A DNA stretch of 64,000 nucleotides from Rhizobium acidisoli (GCF_002531755.2 NZ_CP035000.1:558001-622000); one strand, 5' to 3'; positions 47,373 through 56,824 are shown, counted from the stretch's first letter. Notes: generated by a model from the sequence alone, not told the origin. Numbers and translations: made by a program.

Positions 47373-50300
47373 TCACTTCGATCCCGTGGGCTTCAAACCG
47401 GCACGCTGCAGATAATCATTGATAATTTCGGGCGGCGGGCCCGCGGGCGGTGGCGACAATCCAACCACCGAAGGCCTGACGATGAGTGTCGGCGCGTCGG
47501 CCGGTGCGCGTGCTTCCAGGAGGTAAGAGCCTGGGGCAAGCTGCTTGAGCTGATTGACGCCTTCGCCGAGCGCCTGTCCCTTGGCATCCAGCAGCCGGCC
47601 GATGGCAAGGTCAGGATCGGAACGCAGGCCGACACCGATAGCGCCGCTATTTTTGACTTCGAAGCCGAACAGGGCCGTGGCGCCCGGTGCCAGCACGACC
47701 GGGGCTCCGATGCCGTCATTGACCGGGACGACTGGTGTCACCGTCATGTCCAGGCTGCCCGACAAGGGGCCCTCATGCGTGGAATAGAGCGTCAGGACCG
47801 CCTCACTCGCCGCAAGATAGCGGTGGAACTCCGCTCCCGTCGGAAAGAGCTGCATGTCGCGGTGACCATCCTGCTCCAGACCGACGATGACGGGTGCGTC
47901 GGTGCTGACGTCGAGCACCATCGGCTGGGCCGGGTTAAGACGGAAGGCCATGGCCTCACCCTCAAGCGTCACGCTCTGCGGCAGGGCCAAGGATTTTGGC
48001 TCGGGCTTCGGCCAGGGCGACTTGCCGCCACGTTCCAGCCACAGCGCCACGAGGCCGGCGCCGTGATCGACGATCAGCTGACCGGGTCCGGAGACGGAAA
48101 GAGTCTCACCGCGCAAGACCCGACCGTCGGCTCCGATAAAGGTCGCCGCGCCGCCGGAGACGTTCAGGACATCTCCTTTCATGGCATCAACCGCGATTTC
48201 TTCCGATCCGGCCGTCCCGAAAAACCGGCGCTTGATCTGATCGTTGCCGAGCGTAACGGCTTGCCCGGGTGACAGGCTGACCCGCGCCGAGCCGGCATCA
48301 CCCGTCAGATTGACGAGCCAGATCTCCTCAGTCGACGTCGCGATGCTGCGCGACAGGGGAGCGGCACCCGACCAGACGTTCAACAGTTGGGAGGCTGAGG
48401 GGGCGGAGACGACGGCGATCCCGGGCGCCAGGTCGAGGGTCAGCCGTTTCACCCCTGTCGCCAGCTTTACCGGCTGCGCGCTGAAGGCTGGAACCGTCGT
48501 CGTCAAGGTGCCGTTCAGCTGCACAGGTTCGAGTTTGGCCGCATCGATCGGCTTGAGCCGCATCTGCAGGCTTTCATCGCTTGCGGCGTTCCAGATATGC
48601 AGATCCTGGTTATCGGAGAGGGCGACCGCGCTGTTGAGGCCGACGCCCATGCCGCGTCCGGCCGTGAGGCCCGGCTGGCCGAAGGCCGAATCCGCACGCC
48701 ACAATCGAACCTTACCCGGCAAGGCAGGGATGGCTGGAATCACCGCCTGATCTCCCGGCGAAAGCGTCAGCGCGATCTCTGCATCGGGCTGTGCAGGGTT
48801 CACCCGCACATGGCCGGCGGCACGGGAGACCAGCCATAAACGATCCGATTGCGGAGCAAAAAGCCCCGATGCAGCGGCCGTAAGCGGGCGATCGGCACTT
48901 GCGCCCGCAAGCAGATCGGCACTAAGGCCGAGGTCGACGAGGCCGGCCGACGGCGCATGCGCGAGAGCAACGTTCAGGGAGAGATCGAGGCCGTCGATGG
49001 CCACGGGTTCCAAGGCGATATCGCCGGGCTCCCGCATATCGCCGGCGATGCTGCGCGCGGCGATCTTGATGGGTGCCGCCCCACCATCGAGGGTCCAGAC
49101 CGATGCGCGCCATTGTGCATCCCCCTCGGAAGCGGGCCAGGCGATAAAGGGCGTGCGGCCATGGGCAAAGGCTTGCGGCTTCCAGCCGCCGTCGGCGTCT
49201 CGTTTTTCGACGGAGAGCACCAGATCGCTGGTGGACTGCGCCGCGACCAGCGCGAGCCGATCCTTCGCATTGGCCGGCAAGGGGCCTGGCAGAGGGAAAG
49301 TAAAGACGGAGGCGCCGTTGACGGAGGCGGTGCCGTTCTCGGCGAGCGCCGGCTGCGGTTGCTCCTGCGGCAGGGCGAACTGAACCTCGATATGCCCGAG
49401 ATCGGGCTGATCGTCGCCTGCCTGCTGGTCATCGCCGTCGGCTTCCTGATCGTCGGAATTATCGTCCGATTGGCTGCCGGCCGTGCCGGATGCTGCCGCC
49501 TGATCAAGAGCCAGCGTATAGGATCCGGCCGGCAGACGGGTGGACAGCGCAATGTTCCAATCATCGCTGCGCCCCGTCAGGCGTTCGAGGACGGCGCCAT
49601 GTTCGTCCTTCAGCACGCCCTTGATCTCGCTGCGGCCGAACGTGCCGAGGCTGACGACACGGTCCGTCTCGACATTGAAGGAAAGCTCGGCCGGCAGGTT
49701 GACGAAGCGCGCCTCGCCGGGCTGCAAATCGCTGGTGTTCAGGGAAATCTGATAATCCAGCCGGTCATCATGGGCGAGGCTCGTGAGGTCGATGCGATAA
49801 TGCCCGGCCTTCAATTTACCGGTGAATTGGGGCGCGGCGACAAATCGGGCGATCTGCTCCTTGTCGTCGCGAAACAGAGTGCCGATCATGCCTTCGGTCA
49901 GGTCTATGCTAATGTCCGCATCAGCCGAAAGATCGAAAGTCCAGCTGTCGGGAACGCGTGTCTCGCCCTTGCCCTGAGGCTCGCGCCACTGAAATGCCTG
50001 GCTCTGATTGAAGGCCAGCGGATGCGGTCCGTGGCCCTGCAGCTGCGGCGGGTCGATGACGGGTCTTAGCCGTGCGACAAACCGCGTGTCGACGTCGCGC
50101 GGCAGGATCACGAGGCGGTAATGCCCCGGCGTGAAATCCTGACTAAGACTGGAAAGGGGGCCCGGCGCGGTGAGCGGCCATCCCTCGGCATCTTCGAGGC
50201 GAGCGGTAAGGTCTTCGCCGAGGGAGTAGAGATCAAGCTGATAAGATCCCGCATGTGTTATCTCGATCGGCACGATGGCGCCGCGCCCGCCGGAGAGAAT

Positions 50301-53015
50301 GCCTCGGCTGGTGCCGTCGGCGACCAGGGTTGCCGCGGTCGGAAGCGAGGCCGGCGTAACGGCAACGCCAAGATGGCCGGAGGAATTCTGTACGGAAAGG
50401 TCGATCTGATAGGTTCCCGCGCGCAGATAGGTTTGCAGCAGCGCATTGTGGCCATCGCCATTGTTCGACGCTTCCCCCAGTTCCGGCAGGAATGACGTGC
50501 CAAGGCGCAGCGATGTCTGCAAACGGCCAAGGGTTTCGATGCGGTAAAGCCCCCCTTCCGCAACCTCGAGCCGGTAGGATTTCTCCGCGTTCTCGGCAAG
50601 ATCGAGAAACTGGGGTTGGCCGGCAATCAATGGGGATGCGGGGGTCGGCGATGCGATCTTTTGCGCCGCAGCAGCATCCGGCTGCCAGCTGACGACGATC
50701 GAGCGGGCAGCGGCGGGAGCCGGGAAGCGCAAGGTCAAGGTCCGGCCCTTTGCGTCGACGCGCTGGTTGCTCGTGGCAAAAGCGACCGATGTATTGTGCA
50801 TGTCGACGGCGGCGATCGTCCCGCCTGGAGGCACGTGGACGTCGATCTGCAGATCCGCGGGTGATGCCGGCCGCGACAGGGCGTTCGCATCGTCATTCGC
50901 AGCACCTTTGGCCTGCGGCACGGGCGCCGGCATATTGGATATCGGCTGATCCGGCAGGGGTTGCGGCTGTGCCGAGGCATCGGCGGGCTGCCAGAGCGCC
51001 AGTGGCCGCAGCTGCAGATCGGCGGGCAAGGCCACGGCACGAGGTCCCGTCAGCAGACCGGGGGCGGCATTGGTGATGATCTGGTAGCGCGTGGCCTTTT
51101 CGGCTTCCCGGATGCCGAAGGAAATGGTGGTGCGCGCCGGAGCGGCGGGTTGGACCGGTGGAACTAGGCCCGGCGTGCCGAAGGTGAGGTCGACGATGCC
51201 GGCGGCATTGTTGTCGGGCAGCAGGCGCAGCAGGTAATAGCCGGCGTCCAGGTCGAAACGATCGGCATTGCGGCCATCGGCGCGCGGAGCATTGCCGACC
51301 AGAACCGGGCTGATGTCGGCATGCAGGGCAACGCCTGCGGTGCGGACCGCGATCTGGCCAGCCTGCGTCATCTCGAACAGCAGCGACGTCGGCCCGCGCA
51401 AATTGAAACGCCGCCGCCAAGCCTGGCCCGGGCCGAGATGAGGCAGGTCGGACGCGACGATCGTGGCTTTGCCACCACGGTCCTGGCGCAACAGCAGGGC
51501 CGTCGCCGGGATTTCATCGCCGCCTTCGCCGGCAATGTCGAGACTGATGAGATTGGCCACCGAGCCTTTAAATTGGGTCTCGGTGCCGAACCGAAGCCCC
51601 CGAAGCTGGAAAGATTGGCCTTCATAGCCTGAGATTTCGACAATGCTCGGCTGGCTGTCCGTCGAAAGCGAAAGCGTGGCTGTCGGTTCGCGGCTGGCTT
51701 TATCGATCACGGCACTCTGAAAAGCCGTCGCCGTGTCGGAAGTCCGACCGGCCCGGAGCACCGCCGGCGCCGATTGCGGCAACTCCAGACGGAAGGTATC
51801 GAGATCTGCCGGCGCCTCGAAACGGATCGAGCCGAAAGGTCCGATGACATTTTCGGCAATCCCCCCAGCCAGCGATAGCTGCGTGCCGGTGCGAATATGG
51901 AATGGCTCTGCGGCGTCCGAATTGGTCCAGACAAGCTTCTGGCCGCCATAGGCCGTCACGAGATAGCGGCCGGCCTCGACCGTTCCCGTCAGCGTCGCCC
52001 GGGTCATGGGGAGGCCAGGCTTCAGTTCGAAGATCGACATTTTCGGCGAGAGATCGGCAATATCGGTGCCGTTTCGCCACAAGCGCAGATCCTGCAGCGA
52101 GCGTCCGACCGCCTCGATATCGACGCGCCCGGAATCGGGGATGTCGATCCAATAGGATCTTTGCTGCAGGTCGCTGAGATCGGCATGGATCGGGGTGGGC
52201 GAGGTCAAAGCGGCGTCGGGCTGTTCAAGCTCCTGATAGGCTTGCGCGGTGAGCTTGACGTCGCCGGCGGCTCCCTTGGCGCCGAATACACGGACCTTGT
52301 AGGTGCCTTTGTCGAGCAGGGCATCGATCCGCCCGTCACTGACCCCGGCGGCGCCCATGCGGTCCCCGGGGCCCGCGATCATGTCGACAAGCTGCAGCGC
52401 CACACCGGAGGCGCTCTGCGTGCGGATGGTGATATGGCCTGGTGTGTCGACGGTCAGCAAGGTGCTGCCATCCTGATCCGCAGGCAGTTGATCCGAGGCC
52501 AAATGCGGCTGCGACACGAGCCGGGGCGGCGCTTTTACGGGCGCGGGTTGAGGCGCTGCGACGGCCGCCGGTGCCGATGTCTCTTGTGCCGCTGCAGGCT
52601 GTGTCGTCGGTGCTATTGATGGCGCGGGGTCGACGGCGGATTCTGCCGGCTTCTGGATGGGAGAAGCGCCCGCCGCCGCAAGCGCCGCAAGACGCTTTTG
52701 ATAGCTTGTAGCCAGGCATGCCGACAGCCGGACCGGATCGGCGTCTACGCAGGATTTATTGCGGTCCGCCAACCAGCGGCGCTGTTGCTGGCGTAGATCG
52801 TTCACCCTTGTCGGGTCGCCGTTGAGATCCGCCAATGCCTGCCGATAGGAGGCTGCCAAGGCAGTGTCCTGAGCAATCAAGGCAGGGGAGGCACAAATCG
52901 CCTTTTCAATGGCGGACTGCGCCTTGCCGCAATCAAAGGATTGCGCATGGGAGGCCGCTGAGAAAAGACAGCCACTGAGGGCAACGAGCAAACGCAGGCG
53001 AGAGACGAAAGCCAT
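47373..53015 (-). CDS. Giant secreted protein with N-terminal LprI/DUF1311-like domain
   Basis: 1880 residues. Signal peptide about residues 1-24. Residues 27-105 have the LprI/DUF1311 pattern: FDCGKAQSAIEKAICASPAL, RRWLADRNKSC and LSACLATSYQKRL, with Cys29, 41, 89 and 100. Next comes an Ala/Pro/Gln linker to about 165. The remaining 1700 residues are beta-rich repeats resembling pre-peptidase C-terminal domains, with recurring G.Y...V/L... strands such as KGTYKVRVFGAKGA, LRAGTYQIDLSVQNSSG and LPAGSYTLALDQ. The stop overlaps the macroglobulin gene start region, so the three genes form one operon. Role unknown; protection against lysozyme or proteases is inferred from the domain and neighbours. 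Confidence 0.8.
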   Translation of the reverse strand: MAFVSRLRLLVALSGCLFSAASHAQSFDCGKAQSAIEKAICASPALIAQDTALAASYRQALADLNGDPTRVNDLRQQQRRWLADRNKSCVDADPVRLSACLATSYQKRLAALAAAGASPIQKPAESAVDPAPSIAPTTQPAAAQETSAPAAVAAPQPAPVKAPPRLVSQPHLASDQLPADQDGSTLLTVDTPGHITIRTQSASGVALQLVDMIAGPGDRMGAAGVSDGRIDALLDKGTYKVRVFGAKGAAGDVKLTAQAYQELEQPDAALTSPTPIHADLSDLQQRSYWIDIPDSGRVDIEAVGRSLQDLRLWRNGTDIADLSPKMSIFELKPGLPMTRATLTGTVEAGRYLVTAYGGQKLVWTNSDAAEPFHIRTGTQLSLAGGIAENVIGPFGSIRFEAPADLDTFRLELPQSAPAVLRAGRTSDTATAFQSAVIDKASREPTATLSLSTDSQPSIVEISGYEGQSFQLRGLRFGTETQFKGSVANLISLDIAGEGGDEIPATALLLRQDRGGKATIVASDLPHLGPGQAWRRRFNLRGPTSLLFEMTQAGQIAVRTAGVALHADISPVLVGNAPRADGRNADRFDLDAGYYLLRLLPDNNAAGIVDLTFGTPGLVPPVQPAAPARTTISFGIREAEKATRYQIITNAAPGLLTGPRAVALPADLQLRPLALWQPADASAQPQPLPDQPISNMPAPVPQAKGAANDDANALSRPASPADLQIDVHVPPGGTIAAVDMHNTSVAFATSNQRVDAKGRTLTLRFPAPAAARSIVVSWQPDAAAAQKIASPTPASPLIAGQPQFLDLAENAEKSYRLEVAEGGLYRIETLGRLQTSLRLGTSFLPELGEASNNGDGHNALLQTYLRAGTYQIDLSVQNSSGHLGVAVTPASLPTAATLVADGTSRGILSGGRGAIVPIEITHAGSYQLDLYSLGEDLTARLEDAEGWPLTAPGPLSSLSQDFTPGHYRLVILPRDVDTRFVARLRPVIDPPQLQGHGPHPLAFNQSQAFQWREPQGKGETRVPDSWTFDLSADADISIDLTEGMIGTLFRDDKEQIARFVAAPQFTGKLKAGHYRIDLTSLAHDDRLDYQISLNTSDLQPGEARFVNLPAELSFNVETDRVVSLGTFGRSEIKGVLKDEHGAVLERLTGRSDDWNIALSTRLPAGSYTLALDQAAASGTAGSQSDDNSDDQEADGDDQQAGDDQPDLGHIEVQFALPQEQPQPALAENGTASVNGASVFTFPLPGPLPANAKDRLALVAAQSTSDLVLSVEKRDADGGWKPQAFAHGRTPFIAWPASEGDAQWRASVWTLDGGAAPIKIAARSIAGDMREPGDIALEPVAIDGLDLSLNVALAHAPSAGLVDLGLSADLLAGASADRPLTAAASGLFAPQSDRLWLVSRAAGHVRVNPAQPDAEIALTLSPGDQAVIPAIPALPGKVRLWRADSAFGQPGLTAGRGMGVGLNSAVALSDNQDLHIWNAASDESLQMRLKPIDAAKLEPVQLNGTLTTTVPAFSAQPVKLATGVKRLTLDLAPGIAVVSAPSASQLLNVWSGAAPLSRSIATSTEEIWLVNLTGDAGSARVSLSPGQAVTLGNDQIKRRFFGTAGSEEIAVDAMKGDVLNVSGGAATFIGADGRVLRGETLSVSGPGQLIVDHGAGLVALWLERGGKSPWPKPEPKSLALPQSVTLEGEAMAFRLNPAQPMVLDVSTDAPVIVGLEQDGHRDMQLFPTGAEFHRYLAASEAVLTLYSTHEGPLSGSLDMTVTPVVPVNDGIGAPVVLAPGATALFGFEVKNSGAIGVGLRSDPDLAIGRLLDAKGQALGEGVNQLKQLAPGSYLLEARAPADAPTLIVRPSVVGLSPPPAGPPPEIINDYLQRAGLKPTGSK

Positions 53016-53249
53016 GGATAACTCGTTTTTTGAGTGGCCGGCACACTAGTCAATATGAACTATCCTCGATCAAGACAAGAGCCGGTTGCAGCAAGCCGAG
53101 AACCGCAACGCGCGCAATGTTTGACGTGGTTTATAAGTCGGCACTTGGAGGTGGAGTGACCCGCAAAAGCCGTCGGCAATAATCAGACAGCAATTGGTGG
53201 TGAACTCGCTCTTGCCGCAGGAGCGCAAGTCTAATTTCCGGCACGGACA
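53016..53249. other. Divergent intergenic region
   Basis: About 230 bases between the giant-protein gene and the ECF41 promoter. It should contain the minus-strand promoter of the three-gene envelope operon. No gene or clear dyad is visible. Confidence 0.4.
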
Positions 53250-53275
53250 TGTCACATTTTCCCTCTCCCTTCGTC
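53250..53275 (+). promoter_or_regulatory. Predicted ECF41-type sigma-factor promoter
   Basis: TGTCACA (53250-53256), 15 bases, then CGTC (53272-53275) matches the known ECF41 promoter pattern TGTCACA - about 16 - CGTC. It ends 21 bases before the first gene of an operon that itself encodes an ECF41 sigma factor, as expected for autoregulation. Confidence 0.8.
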
Positions 53276-53296
53276 ATATGAGCGAAGGAGATTTTC

Positions 53297-53673
53297 ATGC
53301 GACCGCTACTTCTTGCCCTTTCCGTCCTCCAGCTTTTCAACGGGGTGCTGATGCTGGCTGCACCGCAGCTCTGGTATAGCGTCATACCGGGTGTCACCGA
53401 GACAGGCCCGTTCAATTCCCATTTCATTCGCGATATCGGCCTTGGCTTTCTGACCGCCGGCTGCGCGCTCGGCATGGCGAGCCGGTATGCGGCGATTGCA
53501 CGGCCTCTGGTCGCGGTTGCCAGCGTCCTCCTGCTCGGCCATGCGCTGCTGCATCTCGCCGAAATGGGCTGCATGGAACCGGTCCGGCCCATGCCGTGCG
53601 GGATATCGCCCTGATCGTCGTGCCGGCCTTGATGCCGCTTGCCGTGTTTGTGCGGAGGCCCTCCCATGCTTAG
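53297..53673 (+). pseudogene. Small membrane protein with apparent frameshift
   Basis: From ATG 53297 (AGGAG before it) the frame gives MRPLLLALSVLQLFNGVLML and three hydrophobic segments up to LLGHALLHLAEMG, then changes to a low-quality tail ending at 53614. The sense continues in another frame from 53572: HGTGPAHAVRDIALIVVPAL then MPLAVFVRRPSHA, stop at 53673, supplying the missing last helix. That stop overlaps the next gene's ATG (53666) as in coupled operons. I read it as a four-helix protein of about 125 residues broken between about 53560 and 53575, by mutation or by a sequencing error. Confidence 0.7.
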
Positions 53674-54187
53674 GCGGCTCCTTCGGAATGCCGCGCGCAA
53701 ATTCGGCGCGCGTTATGACTATGATGTCGGCTATATGGAGGATCTGGCCGAGTTGAGCCCGGGCGGATTTGCCAAGCTCGCCTTGCTCACACCCTTCACG
53801 CAGGAGCGTTTCGGCCTGCCGGCCGCACCTTATTATGCTGCGAAATTCGTCGCAGCGCGCACGGCCGGATGTGGGCCCTGCGCCATGCTGGTGGTTCGCA
53901 TGGCGGAGGAAGCCGGCGTCAGCGCACGCCAGCTCGCCTCGATCGCCCGGCCGGGTTCGGCGGATGCCGACATGCGGCTTGTCGCGGACTATGCGGCAGC
54001 CGTTCTCACCAACTCGTTCGACCTTGCTGACATGATTGAGGCGGCGCGGTATCGCTTCGGGGAAAAGGGCCTCTGGGGCCTTGCTTCCGCCGTCGCTGCT
54101 GGCCAATTCTACCCCAGCTTGAAGCGGGGCATCGGCGCGGCACTGAGCTGCGACTTGCTGCCGGCTGAGTTTCGGGAGGTCGCATGA
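53666..54187 (+). CDS. AhpD/carboxymuconolactone-decarboxylase-like protein
   Basis: 173 residues. FVAARTAGCGPCAMLVVRMA holds the CxxC pair of the AhpD-like fold, with LADYAAAVLTNSFDLADMIE in the helical part. Such proteins are the usual partners of ECF41 sigma factors (CMD-type genes). It may act in peroxide or carbonyl detoxification; no substrate can be named. The ATG at 53666 overlaps the upstream reading frame's stop and the gene overlaps the sigma-factor start by 4 bases. Confidence 0.8.
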   Translation: MLRRLLRNAARKFGARYDYDVGYMEDLAELSPGGFAKLALLTPFTQERFGLPAAPYYAAKFVAARTAGCGPCAMLVVRMAEEAGVSARQLASIARPGSADADMRLVADYAAAVLTNSFDLADMIEAARYRFGEKGLWGLASAVAAGQFYPSLKRGIGAALSCDLLPAEFREVA

Positions 54188-55053
54188 AAGCGTATAACGA
54201 GAGGGATGTCGGGCCGATGCCGGAGGCATTGCGCCGCCGGCTGGTGCGGCTCGCCTATCGCTATCTCGGTTCGGTGACCGACGCTGAGGACGTCGTACAG
54301 GAAGCCTCCATCAAGCTCCTCGCCAGCGAAGGTGTCCGCGACCGCGAGGCGTGGCTCGCCCGCCTCGTCACCAATGCCGCGCTCGATCGGCTGAGGCAGC
54401 TGAAGGCGCGGCGGGAGACCTATGTCGGGCCCTGGCTGCCGGAGCCGATGGTCGAGGCGGAGAGCCCGAACGACCGCGAGCTCGACATCTCCTTCGCCGT
54501 CATGCGCACGCTCGAGACATTGTCGCCGCTCGAACGCGCGGCCTTCTACCTGCATGACCTGTTCGGCATGGATTTCGAAACGGTTGGCGAGACGCTCGAC
54601 CGCTCGCCCGCCCCCGTCCGCAAGCTCGCCTCGCGGGCCCGGCAGGCGGTGAAGGAGGGGCGGCCACGCTTTGCGGCGCGGCCTGCCGACGTTGAGCGGC
54701 TGCTGATGGCGATCGGCGCTGCTGTGCAGAGCGATTCCGTCGACGCTCTTGCCGCCACACTGGCCGAGCATATCGAGTTGATCTCGGACGGCGGTGGCAA
54801 GGTGATCGCGGCGCTCAGGGTTCTTCATGGCCCGATGGAAGTTGCAAATTTCCTCATGCACATCGCCCGCAAGCAGCCGGATGGCGGATGGCGTTTCGGA
54901 CCGGCCCAAGTGAATGGCGGCGCCGGCATGCTGATCAGTTCCGAGGTCGGCCTTGACACGGTGATGGCCATCGACCTCGATACCGAGGGGCGGGTTGCTG
55001 CGGTCTATCTCGTGCGCAATCCGGAAAAGCTCGCCCATGTGGTGGGGAGCTGA
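54184..55053 (+). CDS. ECF41-family RNA polymerase sigma factor (SigJ-like)
   Basis: 289 residues. Sigma-2 region: RLAYRYLGSVTDAEDVVQEA; sigma-4 region: ETLSPLERAAFYLHDLFGMD and VRKLASRARQAVKEG. A C-terminal SnoaL/NTF2-like domain of about 115 residues follows. The ECF41 marker motifs are present: WLPEP in the linker, DGGGK, and NPEKL near the end. In this family the fused domain controls activity instead of a separate anti-sigma factor. It is co-transcribed with the CMD-like gene and probably reads the promoter at 53250. Confidence 0.92.
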   Translation: MKAYNERDVGPMPEALRRRLVRLAYRYLGSVTDAEDVVQEASIKLLASEGVRDREAWLARLVTNAALDRLRQLKARRETYVGPWLPEPMVEAESPNDRELDISFAVMRTLETLSPLERAAFYLHDLFGMDFETVGETLDRSPAPVRKLASRARQAVKEGRPRFAARPADVERLLMAIGAAVQSDSVDALAATLAEHIELISDGGGKVIAALRVLHGPMEVANFLMHIARKQPDGGWRFGPAQVNGGAGMLISSEVGLDTVMAIDLDTEGRVAAVYLVRNPEKLAHVVGS

Positions 55054-55259
55054 GCCGGCGTTGCGACGGTGAAGGCTGCGCTTATGTCTTTGGCGAAACT
55101 GCGCTAGTCGCAGGCCATGTTTCAACTCGTCCGGCCGGCTACAGCCCGAACAGATCATCATTGTGATAGTCTTGCGCCAGCCAAGGTCGATTCGCAGGCG
55201 TCGGGATTTTCGCCCGGAAGCCAGGCACGCGAGGTCGTGATACAGGTAAGGAGGCAGCG

Positions 55260-55517
55260 ATGCTGAAAACCGATACCCGCCAAGCGAATTGGCGCCGTGC
55301 CAATCCAGGCAAATATGATGCTCACCTCGCCGTGCAGCGAGCAGTCAAGACAGGCGAGCTGGAAAAGCAAACCTGTGAGGTCTGCGGGATCGAAGCAGTC
55401 GATGCCCATCATGACCAATACGACGAGCCTTTAAGGGTACGGTGGTTATGCCGACGGCACCACACGAGGCTTCACCATTACGGCGAAGACATGTTTCCAA
55501 TCAGGAATGCCCTTTAG
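55260..55517 (+). CDS. Small HNH/zinc-ribbon-type protein, 85 aa
   Basis: AAGGAGGCAGCG directly precedes the ATG. The sequence has a CEVCG pair, then DAHHDQYDEPLRVRWLCRRH with Cys and His residues, a treble-clef or HNH-like metal site as found in small phage-type or nuclease-related proteins. The full HNH nuclease triad cannot be confirmed. It stands alone between the sigma factor and the NUDIX gene; it may be a remnant of mobile DNA, but nothing else mobile is nearby. Confidence 0.7.
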   Translation: MLKTDTRQANWRRANPGKYDAHLAVQRAVKTGELEKQTCEVCGIEAVDAHHDQYDEPLRVRWLCRRHHTRLHHYGEDMFPIRNAL

Positions 55518-55584
55518 AGGCCCGATCAATCTGGTCTGTATTTGCTATTGGGATGTGACGACGCCAAGTCCTTCGACACTAACA

Positions 55585-56061
55585 TCAGGAAGCCGGCGAA
55601 GCTCTATCTATGAGAAGGTGCCGGACGGGTTCCCGCCGCACGAATTCGGTCTCCACATGTTTCAGCACGTGTCGCTGGCCTGCAAACGGCACCATCTCCA
55701 AGGCAGCTGCGAAAGAAACCCATCGAAATTCGCTATGTTCGTGATTGATGACAACCGTCGCATGGGAATCCACGAAGCCAACGAAGACCGGCAACATGGC
55801 GATGGCGTCCCGATCGGCCTCATAGAACTGCTCGCATATGTCGGCGGAGTAGAGCCGCTTGCAAATCAGGCCGGTTTCTTCGCGTACCTCGCGTAACGCA
55901 GCTTCCCAGGCTTTCTCCCCGTTCTCGATACTGCCGGCAATCTGGCACCATTCACCGATCAGCGTGTGGTTGCGGCGGAGAAGCAGGACCTCATTTCCAA
56001 TGTCAGCCTTGCGGAGCAGGACCACAGAAACCGCAGAACAGCGGATCGGAATCTCAGTCAT
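55585..56061 (-). CDS. NUDIX hydrolase
   Basis: 158 residues. The Nudix box is complete: GSIENGEKAWEAALREVREE then TGL (Gx5Ex7REVxEExG). Upstream AVSVVLLRKADIGNEVLLLR is the first strand pair; downstream HEHSEFRWVSFAAALEMV is typical. It cleaves a nucleoside diphosphate linked to another group; the substrate is not predictable. No strong ribosome site before the ATG at 56061. Confidence 0.85.
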   Translation of the reverse strand: MTEIPIRCSAVSVVLLRKADIGNEVLLLRRNHTLIGEWCQIAGSIENGEKAWEAALREVREETGLICKRLYSADICEQFYEADRDAIAMLPVFVGFVDSHATVVINHEHSEFRWVSFAAALEMVPFAGQRHVLKHVETEFVRREPVRHLLIDRASPAS

Positions 56062-56187
56062 GAATGCAACTTTCTTTCACGCGGGGCCGGGTCAACCAAA
56101 GGGATGTTCGCGAGCGACGAATGGCATGGTCAGGAGGCTGACAGAGTAGATATTCCTTTGCTCGAGGAACGCCTCACCATCTGGCCC

Positions 56188-56628
56188 TCAGAGCACGCCT
56201 TTCCTCAAAATGAAGTTCCCATAGGGGCGCGATTCAGCAGTCTGAATGATCGCAAACGATCGCATCGCGATCGGATAGTAGGCAAACCGCTCCACCGGTT
56301 GGCTGGCGATCGAGCGCCCTTCTGCCTCACTGCAAACGGCGATGACCTCTCTGTGCACTTCGAGCAACTCGCCCGGCGCGTCGACGGCCTCCATATGCAT
56401 CAGCGGCGTGTCGCCGAATGTGTCCAGGGGTAGCATTTCAAGGATCCCGCCAACTGCAGTCGGTGCGTCGACCCCCTCCAAAATGAGAAGCTTTCCGCTC
56501 GTGGTTTGGGTCGCCACCCGAAAGCCCGAGAAATTTCGATCGACGATGGCCAGTTCGTCGCCATGCCCCATGGATGCCAGTACCCACAACAAGTCGGCCG
56601 TGACGAACGGCGGGACGCCTTTCAGCAT
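56188..56628 (-). CDS. RbsD/FucU-family sugar mutarotase
   Basis: 146 residues from the ATG at 56628 with GGAGGGAAATGAC before it; longer in-frame starts run into the divergent promoter. MLKGVPPFVTADLLWVLASM then GHGDELAIVDRNF has the catalytic His/Asp of the RbsD/FucU pyranase-mutarotase fold, and ERFAYYPIAMRSFAIIQTAE and RPYGNFILRKG complete the substrate site. FucU-type members interconvert anomers of fucose-like sugars, RbsD those of ribose. Divergent from a LacI regulator and a ribose-type ABC transporter, it probably prepares the imported sugar. Confidence 0.85.
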   Translation of the reverse strand: MLKGVPPFVTADLLWVLASMGHGDELAIVDRNFSGFRVATQTTSGKLLILEGVDAPTAVGGILEMLPLDTFGDTPLMHMEAVDAPGELLEVHREVIAVCSEAEGRSIASQPVERFAYYPIAMRSFAIIQTAESRPYGNFILRKGVL

Positions 56629-56680
56629 GTCATTTCCCTCCCAAGAGATGATCACAACTTGGATCGTAGCTGTAAAAAAA

Positions 56681-56703
56681 CGATTGCGCAAACGTTTCGA
56701 TGG
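56681..56703. promoter_or_regulatory. LacI-type operator in the mutarotase/LacI divergent region
   Basis: CGATTGCGCAAACGTTTCGA holds the palindromic core AAACGTTT (56690-56697) with central CG, next to TTGCGCAA. It lies 62 bases before the mutarotase start and 128 before the LacI start, a suitable position to control both. Confidence 0.55.
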
Positions 56704-56824
56704 CGCTAGCGTGATCATAATCGCGGATCCTTGGAGAGCCTGTTTAAGGTTGGAATTCCGCCTGGGAGGAAAATTTGAGACGCTTTGTTGTTGTTGTGCT
56801 GCCGGCAAACGCCGGAGCGCGCTC

